From positions 1 through 64,000 of the forward strand of contig CADCHQ010000007.1 in the NCBI GenBank assembly GCA_902801325.1: a DNA stretch of 64,000 bases, written 5' to 3'. Below the pieces are notes generated by a model that was not told the DNA's origin, made no database searches, and saw only the letters and a program-made list of their open reading frames with translations. The stretch comes from an uncultured Bacteroidales bacterium. Lineage in GTDB: Bacteria; Bacteroidota; Bacteroidia; Bacteroidales; Bacteroidaceae. The position numbers and the translations under genes are program-made. Below, one piece after another: positions 1 through 8,355 of this stretch (position 1 is the stretch's first letter; the number at the start of each line of letters is the position of its first letter).

Positions 1-1
1 T

Positions 2-499
2 AGCGAGAAAGACTCGGAGAAGGAAGTTGTGGCATTCAATCAGGAAGTGGAGACCATCGACCTGGCGCTGCTCGCTGAGCACATACGCGACCACGGTAGC
101 TGCTACTCCAAGGGCACCATCTACGGTGTGATGACCGACATGGTGGAGTGTATCATCGAACTGCTTCGCGGTGGCTACGGCGTGCTCATCGACGGCATCG
201 GCAAGTTTGGCGTCTCGCTGCAGAGCGACGGCGTTGACATGGACGAAGTGGAGGAATTCAGCGCATCGAACATCAAGGGCGTGAACCTGACTTTCCGTCC
301 TGCCGAGGGAATTAAGTCGGCGCTGAGCACTAACATGGAGTTTGAGTACGTTGGCACTCGCATCATGCAGGCCCAGGCCAAGAAGCAGGAGGAGGTGAAC
401 CTCGCTCAGGGCCTCTCGGCAGCAACCAGTGGTGGTAGCGGCATCGGCGGTAACTCCGGTGGCAGCGGCAGCGGTGATCCGGGAGATGTGACGCCTTAA
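2..499 (+). CDS. HU-like (DNABII) DNA-binding protein, 5' end cut by window
   Basis: This is a Bacteroidota-type HU/IHF-like nucleoid protein. The frame is open to the first base of the window, so the true start and roughly the first 30-40 residues are missing; the GTG at 29 is inside the fold and unlikely to be the start. The visible part has the helical segment CYSKGTIYGVMTDMVECI, the turn and strand of the HU body around GVLIDGIGKFGVSL, and the segment SNIKGVNLTFRP, which match the long HU subfamily common in Bacteroides and Prevotella. After it comes an alpha-helical stretch and a Gly/Ser-rich disordered tail (last 30 residues), usual in this subfamily. It is convergent with folE. Confidence 0.85.
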   Translation, partial: SEKDSEKEVVAFNQEVETIDLALLAEHIRDHGSCYSKGTIYGVMTDMVECIIELLRGGYGVLIDGIGKFGVSLQSDGVDMDEVEEFSASNIKGVNLTFRPAEGIKSALSTNMEFEYVGTRIMQAQAKKQEEVNLAQGLSAATSGGSGIGGNSGGSGSGDPGDVTP

Positions 500-516
500 C
501 GGCCTCTCCCAAACCA

Positions 517-556
517 AAGAATCGAGAACCCCAAAAAGGCTCTCGATTCTTGTTTC
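517..556. terminator. Hairpin terminator between convergent HU-like gene and folE
   Basis: An 11-bp perfect inverted repeat (AAGAATCGAGA at 517-527 and its complement at 541-551, 13-nt loop) sits between the two convergent stops. A short T-rich stretch follows on the plus strand and an A/T-rich flank lies on the other side, so it may act in both directions. Confidence 0.7.
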
Positions 557-580
557 TTGGTTGTATGTCTGCCCGAAGGC

Positions 581-1162
581 TTACGATTTGTGACTGATGA
601 GCTTGAGGAACTCGTCGCGGGTCTTGGCTTGGTTGAAGGCGCCAGTGAAGTCGCTGGTGGTGGTGATAGAACCTTGCTTCTCCACGCCACGCATCTGCAT
701 GCACATGTGCTGGGCCTCGACAACGACCATCACGCCCAGGGGCTTGAGGGCTTGCTGGATGGCTTCGCGAATCTGCAGCGTCATGCGTTCCTGCACCTGC
801 AGGCGATGGCTGTAGCAGTCCACCACGCGGGCTATCTTGGACAGGCCTGTGATGTATCCGTTGGGGATGTAGGCCACATGGGCCTTGCCGTAGAAGGGCA
901 ACATGTGGTGCTCGCAAAGGGAGTAGAAGTTGATGTCCTTGACGATGACCATCTGGCTGTAGTCTTCCTTGAACTTGGCCTGATTGAGTATCTCAATGGG
1001 ATCTTCGTCGTAGCCTCGTGTGAGGTCGGCCATAGCCTTTGCCACACGGAGGGGGGTCTTCAGCAAGCCTTCGCGCTGAGGGTCTTCACCGATGAGGGTG
1101 AGCAACTCGCGCACCCGCTGCTCAATATTCGTCAACTGTTGGTTGTTCATAGACATAGGCAT
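581..1162 (-). CDS. folE: GTP cyclohydrolase I
   Basis: FolE converts GTP to 7,8-dihydroneopterin triphosphate, the first step of folate (and queuosine precursor) synthesis in the cytosol. The 193-aa length fits the family. The zinc site is complete: Cys83 and His86 in [10 protein letters not shown] and Cys154 in [11 protein letters not shown]; the active-site region [13 protein letters not shown] and the C-terminal TTSDFTGAF are typical. The start overlaps the upstream SPOR gene by about 40 nt; Met3 or Met5 are alternative starts that shorten the overlap. It is the last gene of a minus-strand run with SPOR, tpiA, DoxX-like and DUF1599, an order I recognise from other Bacteroidales. Confidence 0.97.
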   Translation of the reverse strand: MPMSMNNQQLTNIEQRVRELLTLIGEDPQREGLLKTPLRVAKAMADLTRGYDEDPIEILNQAKFKEDYSQMVIVKDINFYSLCEHHMLPFYGKAHVAYIPNGYITGLSKIARVVDCYSHRLQVQERMTLQIREAIQQALKPLGVMVVVEAQHMCMQMRGVEKQGSITTTSDFTGAFNQAKTRDEFLKLISHKS

Positions 1163-1712
1163 TGATTTTGCAACGTACGGTGATGGCTTCAGAGAACTTG
1201 CCTGTGCGACGCATGTCCTTGAGCAGACGCAGGGCTTCGGCTCGTGTCTTGAAGTCGCCTACGTGGCATATCCATCGGGGAGAAACGAAACGCGTGTAGA
1301 CGGGTTGCTCGGGGAAGAGCTTCTTGACGAGTGCTTCGACCTGATAGGCACGGCGCTTGGCATCGCGGGAGTTGCCTCCTGCATAGACCTGCACACGATA
1401 ACCGTTCATGCGGACTTTGCGCCCCGTTCCCATGAGGAGTGAGTCGTTGGCCGAGAGCAAGGAGTCGGTGGAGGTCAGAAGACTACGCGTGGTGGTGACA
1501 GAGCGACGCGCTGTGCCGTTGACCAGCGCCACGATGTCGGCATCCTGGTGCAGTCGAACCGTTCCCTGACCGGATACTGCCTTTTGCAGGCGTTCGGTGA
1601 AGGGTTGCGTCTGGGCAAATAGAGGTTGAGAAAATGAGAAAATGAGAAAATGAGAAAGCAACAGAAGATGCCTTCCGGATATTTTAAATAACTTTTTCCT
1701 CATGATGTTCAT
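1122..1712 (-). CDS. SPOR domain-containing exported protein
   Basis: A 196-aa protein with an N-terminal signal peptide (cut predicted after FAQ near residue 34) and a C-terminal SPOR domain (about residues 110-185, [21 protein letters not shown] and later [21 protein letters not shown]). SPOR domains bind denuded peptidoglycan glycan strands, so a periplasmic cell-wall role is likely. Oddly, the hydrophobic core of the signal peptide is encoded by four tandem 8-bp units (TGAGAAAA on the plus strand, 1627-1658), so gain or loss of a unit would frameshift the gene. Its end overlaps the folE start. The start at MNIMRKK is chosen because basic residues precede the hydrophobic core; Met4 is possible. 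Confidence 0.88.
   Translation of the reverse strand: MNIMRKKLFKISGRHLLLLSHFLIFSFSQPLFAQTQPFTERLQKAVSGQGTVRLHQDADIVALVNGTARRSVTTTRSLLTSTDSLLSANDSLLMGTGRKVRMNGYRVQVYAGGNSRDAKRRAYQVEALVKKLFPEQPVYTRFVSPRWICHVGDFKTRAEALRLLKDMRRTGKFSEAITVRCKINAYVYEQPTVDEY
1627..1658. repeat. 8-bp microsatellite (x4) inside a signal-peptide coding region
   Basis: Four consecutive copies of TGAGAAAA (the last with one base changed) lie within the signal peptide of the SPOR gene. The unit is not a multiple of three. Confidence 0.9.
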
Positions 1713-1799
1713 GTTATGTTCCTTCGGTATAATCTTTTGTAGACTTACTCATTTACTCCGTTTGAGCCTCTCATTGTCTCACATCCCCGATTGTCATTA

Positions 1800-2558
1800 T
1801 TACTTCCAAGCATCGATGATGCCCTTGAAGTCCTCGCACTTGAGAGCAGCGCCACCAATGAGGCCACCATCAACATCGGGCTTCGAGAAGATGTCCTTAG
1901 CGTTGGAGGGCTTGCAAGAACCACCATAAAGGATGCTCAGGTTCTCTGCCACTTCAGCACCAAACTGCTTGCAGATCTCACCACGGATAAAAGCGTGCAT
2001 GTCCTGTGCTTGGTCGCTGGTAGCGGTCTTACCCGTACCGATAGCCCAAACGGGTTCGTAGGCGAGGATGATGCTGCCCATCTGCTCGGCTGTGAGGTCA
2101 TAGAGACTGCCTGCCAACTGAGCGCCAACTACTTCGTTCTGCTTGCCAGCCTCGCGCTCCTCGAGCACTTCGCCAATGCAGAAGATGACCTTCAAGCCAT
2201 TGGCCAGAGCCAAGTTAACCTTCTCCTTCAGGATTTCGGGAGTCTCGTGATAATAGGCACGACGCTCGGAGTGACCGAGGATGACGTACTGTGCACCAGT
2301 GCTCTTTACCTGAGCGGCACTAACTTCGCCCGTGTAAGCACCCTTTTCCTTATCGGCACAGTTCTCAGCACCCAGACCGATGACAGTGCCTTCTACCACA
2401 CCTGCTACGGTAGCCAGATGGATGAACGGAGTGCAGATAACAACATCACAATTGGGTTTGTCAGCTGCCAAAGCGGCCTTCAACTCAGTAGCCAATGCTA
2501 CACCTTCCTGCAGGTTCAGGTTCATTTTCCAGTTGCCTGCTACAATTTTCTTACGCAT
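1800..2558 (-). CDS. tpiA: Triosephosphate isomerase
   Basis: TpiA interconverts glyceraldehyde 3-phosphate and dihydroxyacetone phosphate in glycolysis. The 252-aa length is standard. Catalytic residues are all present: Lys11 in GNWKMN, His96 in ILGHSERR and Glu168 in [11 protein letters not shown]; the flexible phosphate loop (AIGTGKTA) and the C-terminal GGAAL phosphate site are intact. It lies 85 nt downstream of the DoxX-like gene, separated by an AT-rich tract of repeated TTTACGATT-type units, and 87 nt upstream of the SPOR gene. Confidence 0.98.
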   Translation of the reverse strand: MRKKIVAGNWKMNLNLQEGVALATELKAALAADKPNCDVVICTPFIHLATVAGVVEGTVIGLGAENCADKEKGAYTGEVSAAQVKSTGAQYVILGHSERRAYYHETPEILKEKVNLALANGLKVIFCIGEVLEEREAGKQNEVVGAQLAGSLYDLTAEQMGSIILAYEPVWAIGTGKTATSDQAQDMHAFIRGEICKQFGAEVAENLSILYGGSCKPSNAKDIFSKPDVDGGLIGGAALKCEDFKGIIDAWK

Positions 2559-2562
2559 AATA

Positions 2563-2612
2563 ATAGAATTTACGATTTTACGATTTACTATTTACGATTT
2601 ATTTACGATTTA
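2563..2612. repeat. AT-rich tandem filler repeat (TTTACGATT type)
   Basis: Imperfect tandem copies of a 9-10 bp TTTACGATT-like unit fill most of the tpiA/DoxX gap. The same unit recurs at 9346-9381 upstream of the HlyD gene, and related AT-rich filler occurs at many other gene junctions in the window. Confidence 0.7.
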
Positions 2613-2643
2613 ATAACTTAGTAATTTTGACTCTCTTCTTCCC

Positions 2644-3840
2644 CTAACGGGAGTCGGAGAGGGGCCTCCTTTTATGTATTTTATACCTCTCATAGAACGT
2701 GTGGCCAACCCAAATGCGGTCGATGAGCGTCCAGAGGAGTAAGGGGAGGAAGAACCAGAGGAATAGTTTCCAAATGGTCTGTATGCGACTAAGAAACTGA
2801 ATCTGTCCCAGACGGTTCTCCTCGAGGGGCGTGGTGAGGCCTACGACATTGGGGATGTCCGAGGCTGCCCATTTCTGATAGATGATGCCGTCGCGCATGA
2901 GCAGAAGGCCTGGATTGGAACGAATGATGGTCTTCAGCATAGTTCCGTCAGCCAATGCGAAATCGTACTCTGCTCCCGTAAGGTCTTTCCAACGGTCGAT
3001 GCTCTCCGGCAGACTCGATGTCAGAGCCAGGAAGGGATAGCCGTGCTCCTGGCAATAGTCGTAGAGGGCGTTTATTTTGTCCATTGGTCCGTCATCGGCT
3101 TGTTCAAGCCAAGGCGTCACGAGCAAGAACTTGTAGCCCTTCTGCCCTATCCAATCGAAGGTGAGGTCCTCGCCCTCGAGGCTTTGGAAACCGAAGTCGA
3201 GGTACTGCATCTCGCCGTCTCCCCTCTCCCACTCGGCCTCTATGGCCTTCGGCAGGTCGACTCCCACATAATAGGGCCGGAAGTCGATTACGGGCAAGTG
3301 GCGGATGTTGTAGATGGCAAGGAAGAGGGCAAACACCAGCGCATAGAGCGACAAGAGCCATTGGTTGCGCTCGGTAATAAAGCGCGTGAGCTTGCGATAG
3401 TATTTCACCACCACAATGGCTGCCACAAGCAACACCACATTCTTGCCAAACGTCTGCCAATGGGTAAGGCGAAGCGCATCGCCAAAGCATCCACAATCCG
3501 AAATGGCATTCGACAGAGCCAGGTAGAAAGTGATGGGCGTCATCACCAACAAGAGGCACAAGGCCAATCGTGATGTCGTGCGCCTGCGTATGCCAAAGAA
3601 GAGGTTGAAGCCGATATAGAACTCCACCAGCGCCAGGATAACCGCAAGGGCAAGGGGGGTAAGCGGTGTGTCGAACATGGGAAGTCCGAAGCCTACCACA
3701 TAGTCCTCAATCTTGTACTGCGTGCCTCGCGGGTCTATCAACTTCACCAATCCCGAGAAGAGGAAGGTGAATGACAGGAGTAACCGGCAAAGGTTGACAA
3801 TCAGCCATCTAACTTGCTTGGCTCTCTTCGTCATCGCCAA
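2644..3840 (-). CDS. DoxX/MauE-like membrane protein with thioredoxin-like region
   Basis: A 398-aa integral membrane protein. The first about 155 residues hold four or five membrane segments of the DoxX/MauE type, including the Cys motif SDCGCFG that in MauE/DoxX relatives is linked to redox chemistry. A further membrane segment follows near residue 165-180, then a soluble region (about 190-340) resembling a TlpA/thioredoxin fold but without a CXXC motif, then a last membrane helix (LFLWFFLPLLLWTLIDRIW). It is a conserved Bacteroidales neighbour of DUF1599 and tpiA; its substrate is unknown. The start overlaps DUF1599 by 32 nt (Met3 is an alternative). The last residues (RPLSDSR) are encoded by a GC-rich palindromic element. 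Confidence 0.8.
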   Translation of the reverse strand: MAMTKRAKQVRWLIVNLCRLLLSFTFLFSGLVKLIDPRGTQYKIEDYVVGFGLPMFDTPLTPLALAVILALVEFYIGFNLFFGIRRRTTSRLALCLLLVMTPITFYLALSNAISDCGCFGDALRLTHWQTFGKNVVLLVAAIVVVKYYRKLTRFITERNQWLLSLYALVFALFLAIYNIRHLPVIDFRPYYVGVDLPKAIEAEWERGDGEMQYLDFGFQSLEGEDLTFDWIGQKGYKFLLVTPWLEQADDGPMDKINALYDYCQEHGYPFLALTSSLPESIDRWKDLTGAEYDFALADGTMLKTIIRSNPGLLLMRDGIIYQKWAASDIPNVVGLTTPLEENRLGQIQFLSRIQTIWKLFLWFFLPLLLWTLIDRIWVGHTFYERYKIHKRRPLSDSR

Positions 3841-4372
3841 AGGTCAGTTTAATGAGTCCGAAGACGGCATAGTTCATCATGTCCATATAGTTCGCGTCAA
3901 TGCCCTCGGACACCAACGTCGCTCCGCTGAGCGATTCTATTTGTTTCGTACGGAATATCTTCATCAGGATGAGGTCGGTATAACTGCTGATACGCATGCC
4001 TCGCCAAGCCTCGTCGTAATCGTGATTCTTGCGCAGCATCAGTTTAAGCGTTTTATCAGCCCAACGATCATAAGCGGCAAGAGCCTCGTCGGCCGACATG
4101 TCATCGACCACATCAGAAAAACCTAATTCGAGTTGAATAAGTCCAATGATGGCATAGTTGACAATTCCTATGAATTCAGGTCTGATGCCCTCATCCACCA
4201 GCGCCACACCCTTGGTCTCAATAGAACGGATGCGGTTGGCCTTAATATAGATCTGGTCAGTAATGGACGAAGGTCGCATAATGCGCCAAGCAGCCCCGTA
4301 ATCATGGAGTTTCTTGGCAAAAAGCGTACGGCACTCTGCCATTACCTGACGAAATTGCTGTTCAGTATTCAT
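3809..4372 (-). CDS. DUF1599 domain-containing protein
   Basis: A 187-aa soluble protein made of two similar halves: LFAKKLHDYGAAWRIMRPSSITDQIYIKANRIRSIE in the first and LMLRKNHDYDEAWRGMRISSYTDLILMKIFRTKQIE in the second, each followed by a segment like YAIIGLIQLEL. This internal duplication of DUF1599 units is typical of the Bacteroidota family. The HDY and (A)W(R) residues are conserved in both halves, but the biochemical function is not known to me. It is the first gene of the run DUF1599, DoxX-like, tpiA, SPOR, folE, with a Bacteroidota -7 box 23 nt upstream. Confidence 0.88.
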   Translation of the reverse strand: MNTEQQFRQVMAECRTLFAKKLHDYGAAWRIMRPSSITDQIYIKANRIRSIETKGVALVDEGIRPEFIGIVNYAIIGLIQLELGFSDVVDDMSADEALAAYDRWADKTLKLMLRKNHDYDEAWRGMRISSYTDLILMKIFRTKQIESLSGATLVSEGIDANYMDMMNYAVFGLIKLTFGDDEESQAS

Positions 4373-4394
4373 CTCTTTTATATAATAACGTGGG

Positions 4395-4402
4395 CAAAGA
4401 TA
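4395..4402 (-). promoter_or_regulatory. -7 promoter box (TATCTTTG) for the DUF1599-tpiA run
   Basis: The minus strand reads TATCTTTG, a perfect match to the Bacteroidota -7 consensus TAnnTTTG, 23 nt before the DUF1599 ATG. No clear -33 TTTG is seen because the spacer overlaps the terminator of the upstream M23 gene. Confidence 0.65.
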
Positions 4403-4405
4403 ATA

Positions 4406-4441
4406 AAAAAAGCCCGATGACTTATCACATCGAGCCCTTTT
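4406..4441 (-). terminator. Terminator of the M23/LysM peptidase gene
   Basis: On the minus strand a GC-rich hairpin (GGGCTCGATG, loop, CATCGGGCT, one mismatch) is followed by a run of seven or more T residues, 20 nt after the M23 stop codon: a standard intrinsic terminator. Confidence 0.8.
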
Positions 4442-4460
4442 TCTGCTATTTTCTTTGTTT

Positions 4461-5405
4461 TTATGAGCACTTAAGAATCTGACCGGGCTTCAAAGCCTTT
4501 CTCTTGGAGATGTTGTTGAGACGGCAAAGACGGTCGACCGTGAGGCCATACTTCTTGGCAATCTTGCTCAAAGTGTCGCCAGAACGAACCTTATAGACAC
4601 GAGCACGACTGCTGCGCTCAGCCATCTTCTGCTGCTGAAACTCGCGAGACTCCTCGGCCTTTTCCTCAACAGCAGGCATATTGCTAACATCATGAGCGGC
4701 CATCAACTGAGAACGACCATTGCGGCGCCATACATAATAGTCGCCACGAACGTCGCCAGCCTCGAAGCTGAACAACTTCTCAGGATTGATCTTCTCGCCC
4801 AGCAGACGAGTTTCGAAATGGAGGTGAGGACCTGTGGAGAAACCAGTGTTTCCACCCAAACCGATAACATCGCCAGCCTTCACCACCTGATTCTCACGAA
4901 CCAACTGTTTTGAAAGGTGACCATAGGTGGTCTCCAATCCGTTGGCGTGACGAATGATGATGTATTTGCCATATCCCTTGCGACGACCCTGGTCCTGAAC
5001 CACACGCACCTTGCCGCTGAAAGCAGCACGAATGGTGTCGCCTACATAAACCTTAATGTCAGTACCATAGTGGTTGCGACCGAACTGACGGCGATAGCCA
5101 TAATGGGAATTGACAACACGGCTCTCACAAGGCATGTGGAAGTCGCGAAGGTCGATACGATACTCTGCAGGAAGTGATTGATTGTAGTTTACGAACTCGT
5201 TGGCCCATGACTGATACAGGTCACCCGAGGGATTTTCCATAGATTCCACCTTTAAAAGGCGCTTAATTGCTACTGAATCGACTGCACGCAAACGTGTGTC
5301 GATAGGTGCTTGGCGAGCCATCAGGTCTTGTGCCTGAGCCTCCGTGGCGCTCATCAACATCGTTGCAAGAACGATTCCAAAGGTAAATATTTTGATTGTT
5401 TTCAT
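4461..5405 (-). CDS. M23 family metallopeptidase with C-terminal LysM domain
   Basis: A 314-aa exported peptidoglycan endopeptidase. A signal peptide (cut after AQA, near residue 25) is followed by a LytM/M23 catalytic domain (about residues 95-215) with the zinc ligands in NHYGTD and GPHLHFE plus the supporting TTYGHL motif. A basic, Gln/Glu-rich linker leads to one LysM domain (about 268-314, YKVRSGDTLSKIAKKYG ... LNN) that would anchor it to the cell wall. All catalytic residues are present, so it is likely an active hydrolase rather than an EnvC/NlpD-like activator. It is 16 nt downstream of ndk and probably cotranscribed with it. Confidence 0.95.
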   Translation of the reverse strand: MKTIKIFTFGIVLATMLMSATEAQAQDLMARQAPIDTRLRAVDSVAIKRLLKVESMENPSGDLYQSWANEFVNYNQSLPAEYRIDLRDFHMPCESRVVNSHYGYRRQFGRNHYGTDIKVYVGDTIRAAFSGKVRVVQDQGRRKGYGKYIIIRHANGLETTYGHLSKQLVRENQVVKAGDVIGLGGNTGFSTGPHLHFETRLLGEKINPEKLFSFEAGDVRGDYYVWRRNGRSQLMAAHDVSNMPAVEEKAEESREFQQQKMAERSSRARVYKVRSGDTLSKIAKKYGLTVDRLCRLNNISKRKALKPGQILKCS

Positions 5406-5420
5406 AAGTCTATTGGGGGT

Positions 5421-5888
5421 TTACATGTCAACTTCGTCAACTGCATAGAGAGCGTTAAAGTTCAGGTCGCCGAAGTCGAACAGTTCCTGAGGCTTAAAGA
5501 AGCGGGCAATTTCGATGTTGGCAACATGCACGCCGTCACTTGCGTGAACGATATTCTGCTGATTGGACATCGAATAGTCACCGCGAATAGTACCTATGGC
5601 GGCATTACGACCATTGGTCACACCGGCCATAGCACGAACCACACGAACAACCTCGACACCTTCCAGACACATAGCTACCACGGGAGTGGCCTGCATTGAC
5701 TTCTTCAAGAGAGGGAAGAAAGGTTTGTCCTTAAGATGGCTGTAATGCTCCTCGAGGAGTTCATCGGTCATATAAAGCATTTTCATGCCTATGATTCTGA
5801 GACCCTTGCGCTCGAAGCGACTAATGATTTCGCCCATTAGCATGCGCTTGATGACTGAGGGTTTCAGTAATACTAAAGTTCTCTCCAT
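5421..5888 (-). CDS. ndk: Nucleoside diphosphate kinase
   Basis: Ndk transfers the gamma phosphate of ATP to NDPs through a phosphohistidine. The 155-aa protein starts ERTLVLLKPSVIKR, carries the RGDY and nucleotide-site residues, and the phosphorylated His115 lies in QNIVHASDG, the Bacteroidota variant of NxxHgSD. The C-terminal extension beyond the usual core (FNALYAVDEVDM) is usual in this phylum. A complete promoter lies 60-90 nt upstream. Confidence 0.97.
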   Translation of the reverse strand: MERTLVLLKPSVIKRMLMGEIISRFERKGLRIIGMKMLYMTDELLEEHYSHLKDKPFFPLLKKSMQATPVVAMCLEGVEVVRVVRAMAGVTNGRNAAIGTIRGDYSMSNQQNIVHASDGVHVANIEIARFFKPQELFDFGDLNFNALYAVDEVDM

Positions 5889-5948
5889 ATAACAGTTATC
5901 GTGCTTCCTTTATACTAAAGGAACGCGTGAATTCAGATTTTTCGTGGG

Positions 5949-5980
5949 CAAAGGTACGAAAAACTTCCTGAACTAACAAA
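5949..5980 (-). promoter_or_regulatory. Bacteroidota promoter of ndk
   Basis: The minus strand shows TTTG (5977-5980), a 20-bp spacer and TACCTTTG (5949-5956), the full consensus for the primary sigma factor of this phylum. The predicted leader is about 55 nt. Confidence 0.8.
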
Positions 5981-5993
5981 TTTTTAAGATTTT

Positions 5994-7163
5994 TTAGGAT
6001 TTCGCGCTTCGACGCATGACTATGCTGGCCAATACGAGATAGATTCCTGTCTGAATCCACAGAGCGCGGAACTCGACAAGCACATCGCCCAAAGTGGCGC
6101 CCATGGAAGCCATGCGGACATAGCCTCGAATGGCAAAGGTGGAAGGTAGTATAGAACCTACCATACGCCAGAACGGAGGAATGGCACTCTGAGGCCACGA
6201 AATACCGGAAAGGAATAAGAAAGGAATGGAGGTGAAGACCACGAGCAAAAGCACATTCTCGCGATACCGAACCAACCAGGACAGCATCAAGCCAAAGGAG
6301 ATGCAAGCCACCAAATAGGGGAAAAAGAACAAGATGAGGTCGGTGGGACGGGCTATCATGACAAAACTGAACCACCGAGGCACCACCAGAGTAAGATAGG
6401 CTGTCCAAACTGCATAGACCATAAAATAAGCCATACCCTTGCCTAATGCCAGACGCAGGCCCATAGCTCGTCCTGTGCGCATGCCTTGCGGAAGGAACTT
6501 ATGGCGTTCGTGGCGTGTACCTTCGGACAGACCAATACCAAGCATCAGCGTTTGTTGAATGATGAGTATAAGCACGGCAGGCAAGATAAAACTGCCATAG
6601 CCCTGCGCAGGATTGAACATGGCAACCTCATCGAAACTTAATGGTGCAGCAGAAATCTCCTCATCACGCTGGGTTGTGAGAGCCGTCATACTGCTAATGC
6701 GGATATCCTTGTTCATCTCACCCACAACGGCTGTAGCAGTCTGGAATATGGCCTTGTAATAAAGCGTTACCGCCATGTCAGTATAAACGCTTATATGCGA
6801 CTGCTGGCCCCTAAGGACATTGGTCTCTAATTCAGGTGGCAAATAATAGATGCCACTAACCTTTTGCTGTTCAACCATTCGGCGTGCCTCATCAAGCGAC
6901 CCTGCACGATAGGCCACACGCACATCGGGTGAAGCATCAACACTCTGAATGAACTCACGGCTAAAAGCCGATTGCGAGTCATCGACTACCACTACGGGAA
7001 CTTCGCGTACCACCTCGTTATTATAGATCCATGCGTAGAGCAACGGGTAGGCAAAAGGTATGAGGAGGCAGAACAACAAGATGCCTTCGTCATGGACGAA
7101 GTTCTTCATCTCGTCGCGCCACACCAAGCAGATGTCACATATATCCTGATACAGTTTGCTCAT
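5994..7163 (-). CDS. ABC-2 type transporter permease (second of a pair)
   Basis: A 389-aa inner-membrane permease of the ABC-2/YhhJ-YbhR type: one N-terminal helix (LLFCLLIPFAYPLLYAWIY), a large periplasmic domain of about 150 residues, and five C-terminal helices including GYGSFILPAVLILIIQQTLMLG and the conserved VFTSIPFLFLSGISWP. It starts 3 nt after the sister permease. With the HlyD and TolC genes it should form a tripartite exporter, but no ATPase gene is present nearby. Fourth and last gene of the operon that begins with TolC at 10848. Confidence 0.88.
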   Translation of the reverse strand: MSKLYQDICDICLVWRDEMKNFVHDEGILLFCLLIPFAYPLLYAWIYNNEVVREVPVVVVDDSQSAFSREFIQSVDASPDVRVAYRAGSLDEARRMVEQQKVSGIYYLPPELETNVLRGQQSHISVYTDMAVTLYYKAIFQTATAVVGEMNKDIRISSMTALTTQRDEEISAAPLSFDEVAMFNPAQGYGSFILPAVLILIIQQTLMLGIGLSEGTRHERHKFLPQGMRTGRAMGLRLALGKGMAYFMVYAVWTAYLTLVVPRWFSFVMIARPTDLILFFFPYLVACISFGLMLSWLVRYRENVLLLVVFTSIPFLFLSGISWPQSAIPPFWRMVGSILPSTFAIRGYVRMASMGATLGDVLVEFRALWIQTGIYLVLASIVMRRSAKS

Positions 7164-7166
7164 GAC

Positions 7167-8336
7167 TTAAGGAACATAAACATAATATTTCAAGGCCTTT
7201 TTAATGCGAGGGAATACTAACAAGGGCAACAGGGAGAATGCCACAAGCGCCACCACATTAATCCATACCGAGGAAACAGGATAACCATTAAACACCGTTG
7301 CCTGATAGATGAGGAAATAGTGACGCATGGGGAACAAGTTGGCAACAGACTGGATGGGTGCATCCATACTAGCCAATGGGAAGAAAGCACCAGCAAGAGA
7401 GAAACTGAGCACAGCCCACAGGGAACAGATGCTCATAGACATACGCAACTGAGGCACAAGTCCAAACATGAAGATGCCAAATCCCAGGGATGCCGTTACC
7501 GTAAGCACTCCCAACAACGCTATTGGCCACGGGCCACCCAAATGGGGGAAGCCAAGGAAGTAATAGACATACAACTCGTAGATGAAGAAGATGTTGAGAA
7601 AGATGAAGAACATGGGCAACATCTTTCCTACGAGGGCTATCCAAATATTGTCGCCAGCATGATGCATGAGGTTAGGACCTGTCTCGAACTTAAGTTCAGT
7701 ACCTAACGAATATGCGGCCAGCAGGAACATGAATAACGAGAGTACGGCCGGCACAAGAGTCGTCGTCAGGAATACATTATAGTCCATTGTCGGGTTTGTT
7801 ATCTGGTGCAGGTCGATTAGTATGGGTTGCAGATAGGTCATGACCTGCTTGTCAGTAGCACCTCGCGCCCTTAGACTAGCTTGAATCACTCCGGCATTGC
7901 CCAACGACGCTATGGTCTTCAAGTCTCGATAAAGCAGAGAACCTGAAGTGAGCGTAGTCATGGAGTAATAGAACGACACCGACGGCTTGCGCGAAGCAAG
8001 TAGTTTGCTTGTCGTACCAGCCGGAATGTAGAGGAATGCATATATCTCATTCCGCTGTATGGCACGACGGGCATCAGCCACCGTAGCATACTGCCCCACC
8101 ACCTTGGACGTCTGAAAAGCATCCAGCATGCGCACCATGCGACGGGTGGTAGTGGTGTTATCCTGATCGACCACACCCACAGGCATATCGACTGGTTGAC
8201 CGTCTCTCAAGAAAGTGGTGAAGAAAAGCACCACGATGATGGGAGCAGACACCATGAACAAGAAGTACATGGGGTTGGTCACCAGGTTTCTAACCTCGCG
8301 TAACGATATATTAAGTATTCGTTTAAGTACAGTCAT
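7167..8336 (-). CDS. ABC-2 type transporter permease (first of a pair)
   Basis: Also 389 aa and the same architecture as its neighbour: N-terminal helix MYFLFMVSAPIIVVLFFTTFL, extracytoplasmic domain with VGVVDQDNTTTTRRMVRMLDAFQ, and five C-terminal helices ending in SLLPLLVFPRIKKALKYYVYVP. Paired ABC-2 permeases of equal length are typical of YbhS/YbhR-like drug exporters. It is 19 nt downstream of the HlyD gene and clearly in the same operon. Confidence 0.88.
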   Translation of the reverse strand: MTVLKRILNISLREVRNLVTNPMYFLFMVSAPIIVVLFFTTFLRDGQPVDMPVGVVDQDNTTTTRRMVRMLDAFQTSKVVGQYATVADARRAIQRNEIYAFLYIPAGTTSKLLASRKPSVSFYYSMTTLTSGSLLYRDLKTIASLGNAGVIQASLRARGATDKQVMTYLQPILIDLHQITNPTMDYNVFLTTTLVPAVLSLFMFLLAAYSLGTELKFETGPNLMHHAGDNIWIALVGKMLPMFFIFLNIFFIYELYVYYFLGFPHLGGPWPIALLGVLTVTASLGFGIFMFGLVPQLRMSMSICSLWAVLSFSLAGAFFPLASMDAPIQSVANLFPMRHYFLIYQATVFNGYPVSSVWINVVALVAFSLLPLLVFPRIKKALKYYVYVP

Positions 8337-8355
8337 CCTACTGACTGATAACCAG

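Noticed and set aside
363..917. Minus-strand frame overlapping the HU-like gene and folE
   Set aside because: It crosses a terminator and is in a shifted frame of folE; no domain is visible.
557..1165. Long plus-strand open frame opposite folE
   Set aside because: It is an antisense shadow of folE, whose catalytic motifs are all on the minus strand.
5896..6408. 170-aa minus-strand frame at the end of the permease gene
   Set aside because: Out-of-frame shadow of the permease; it also runs through the ndk promoter.
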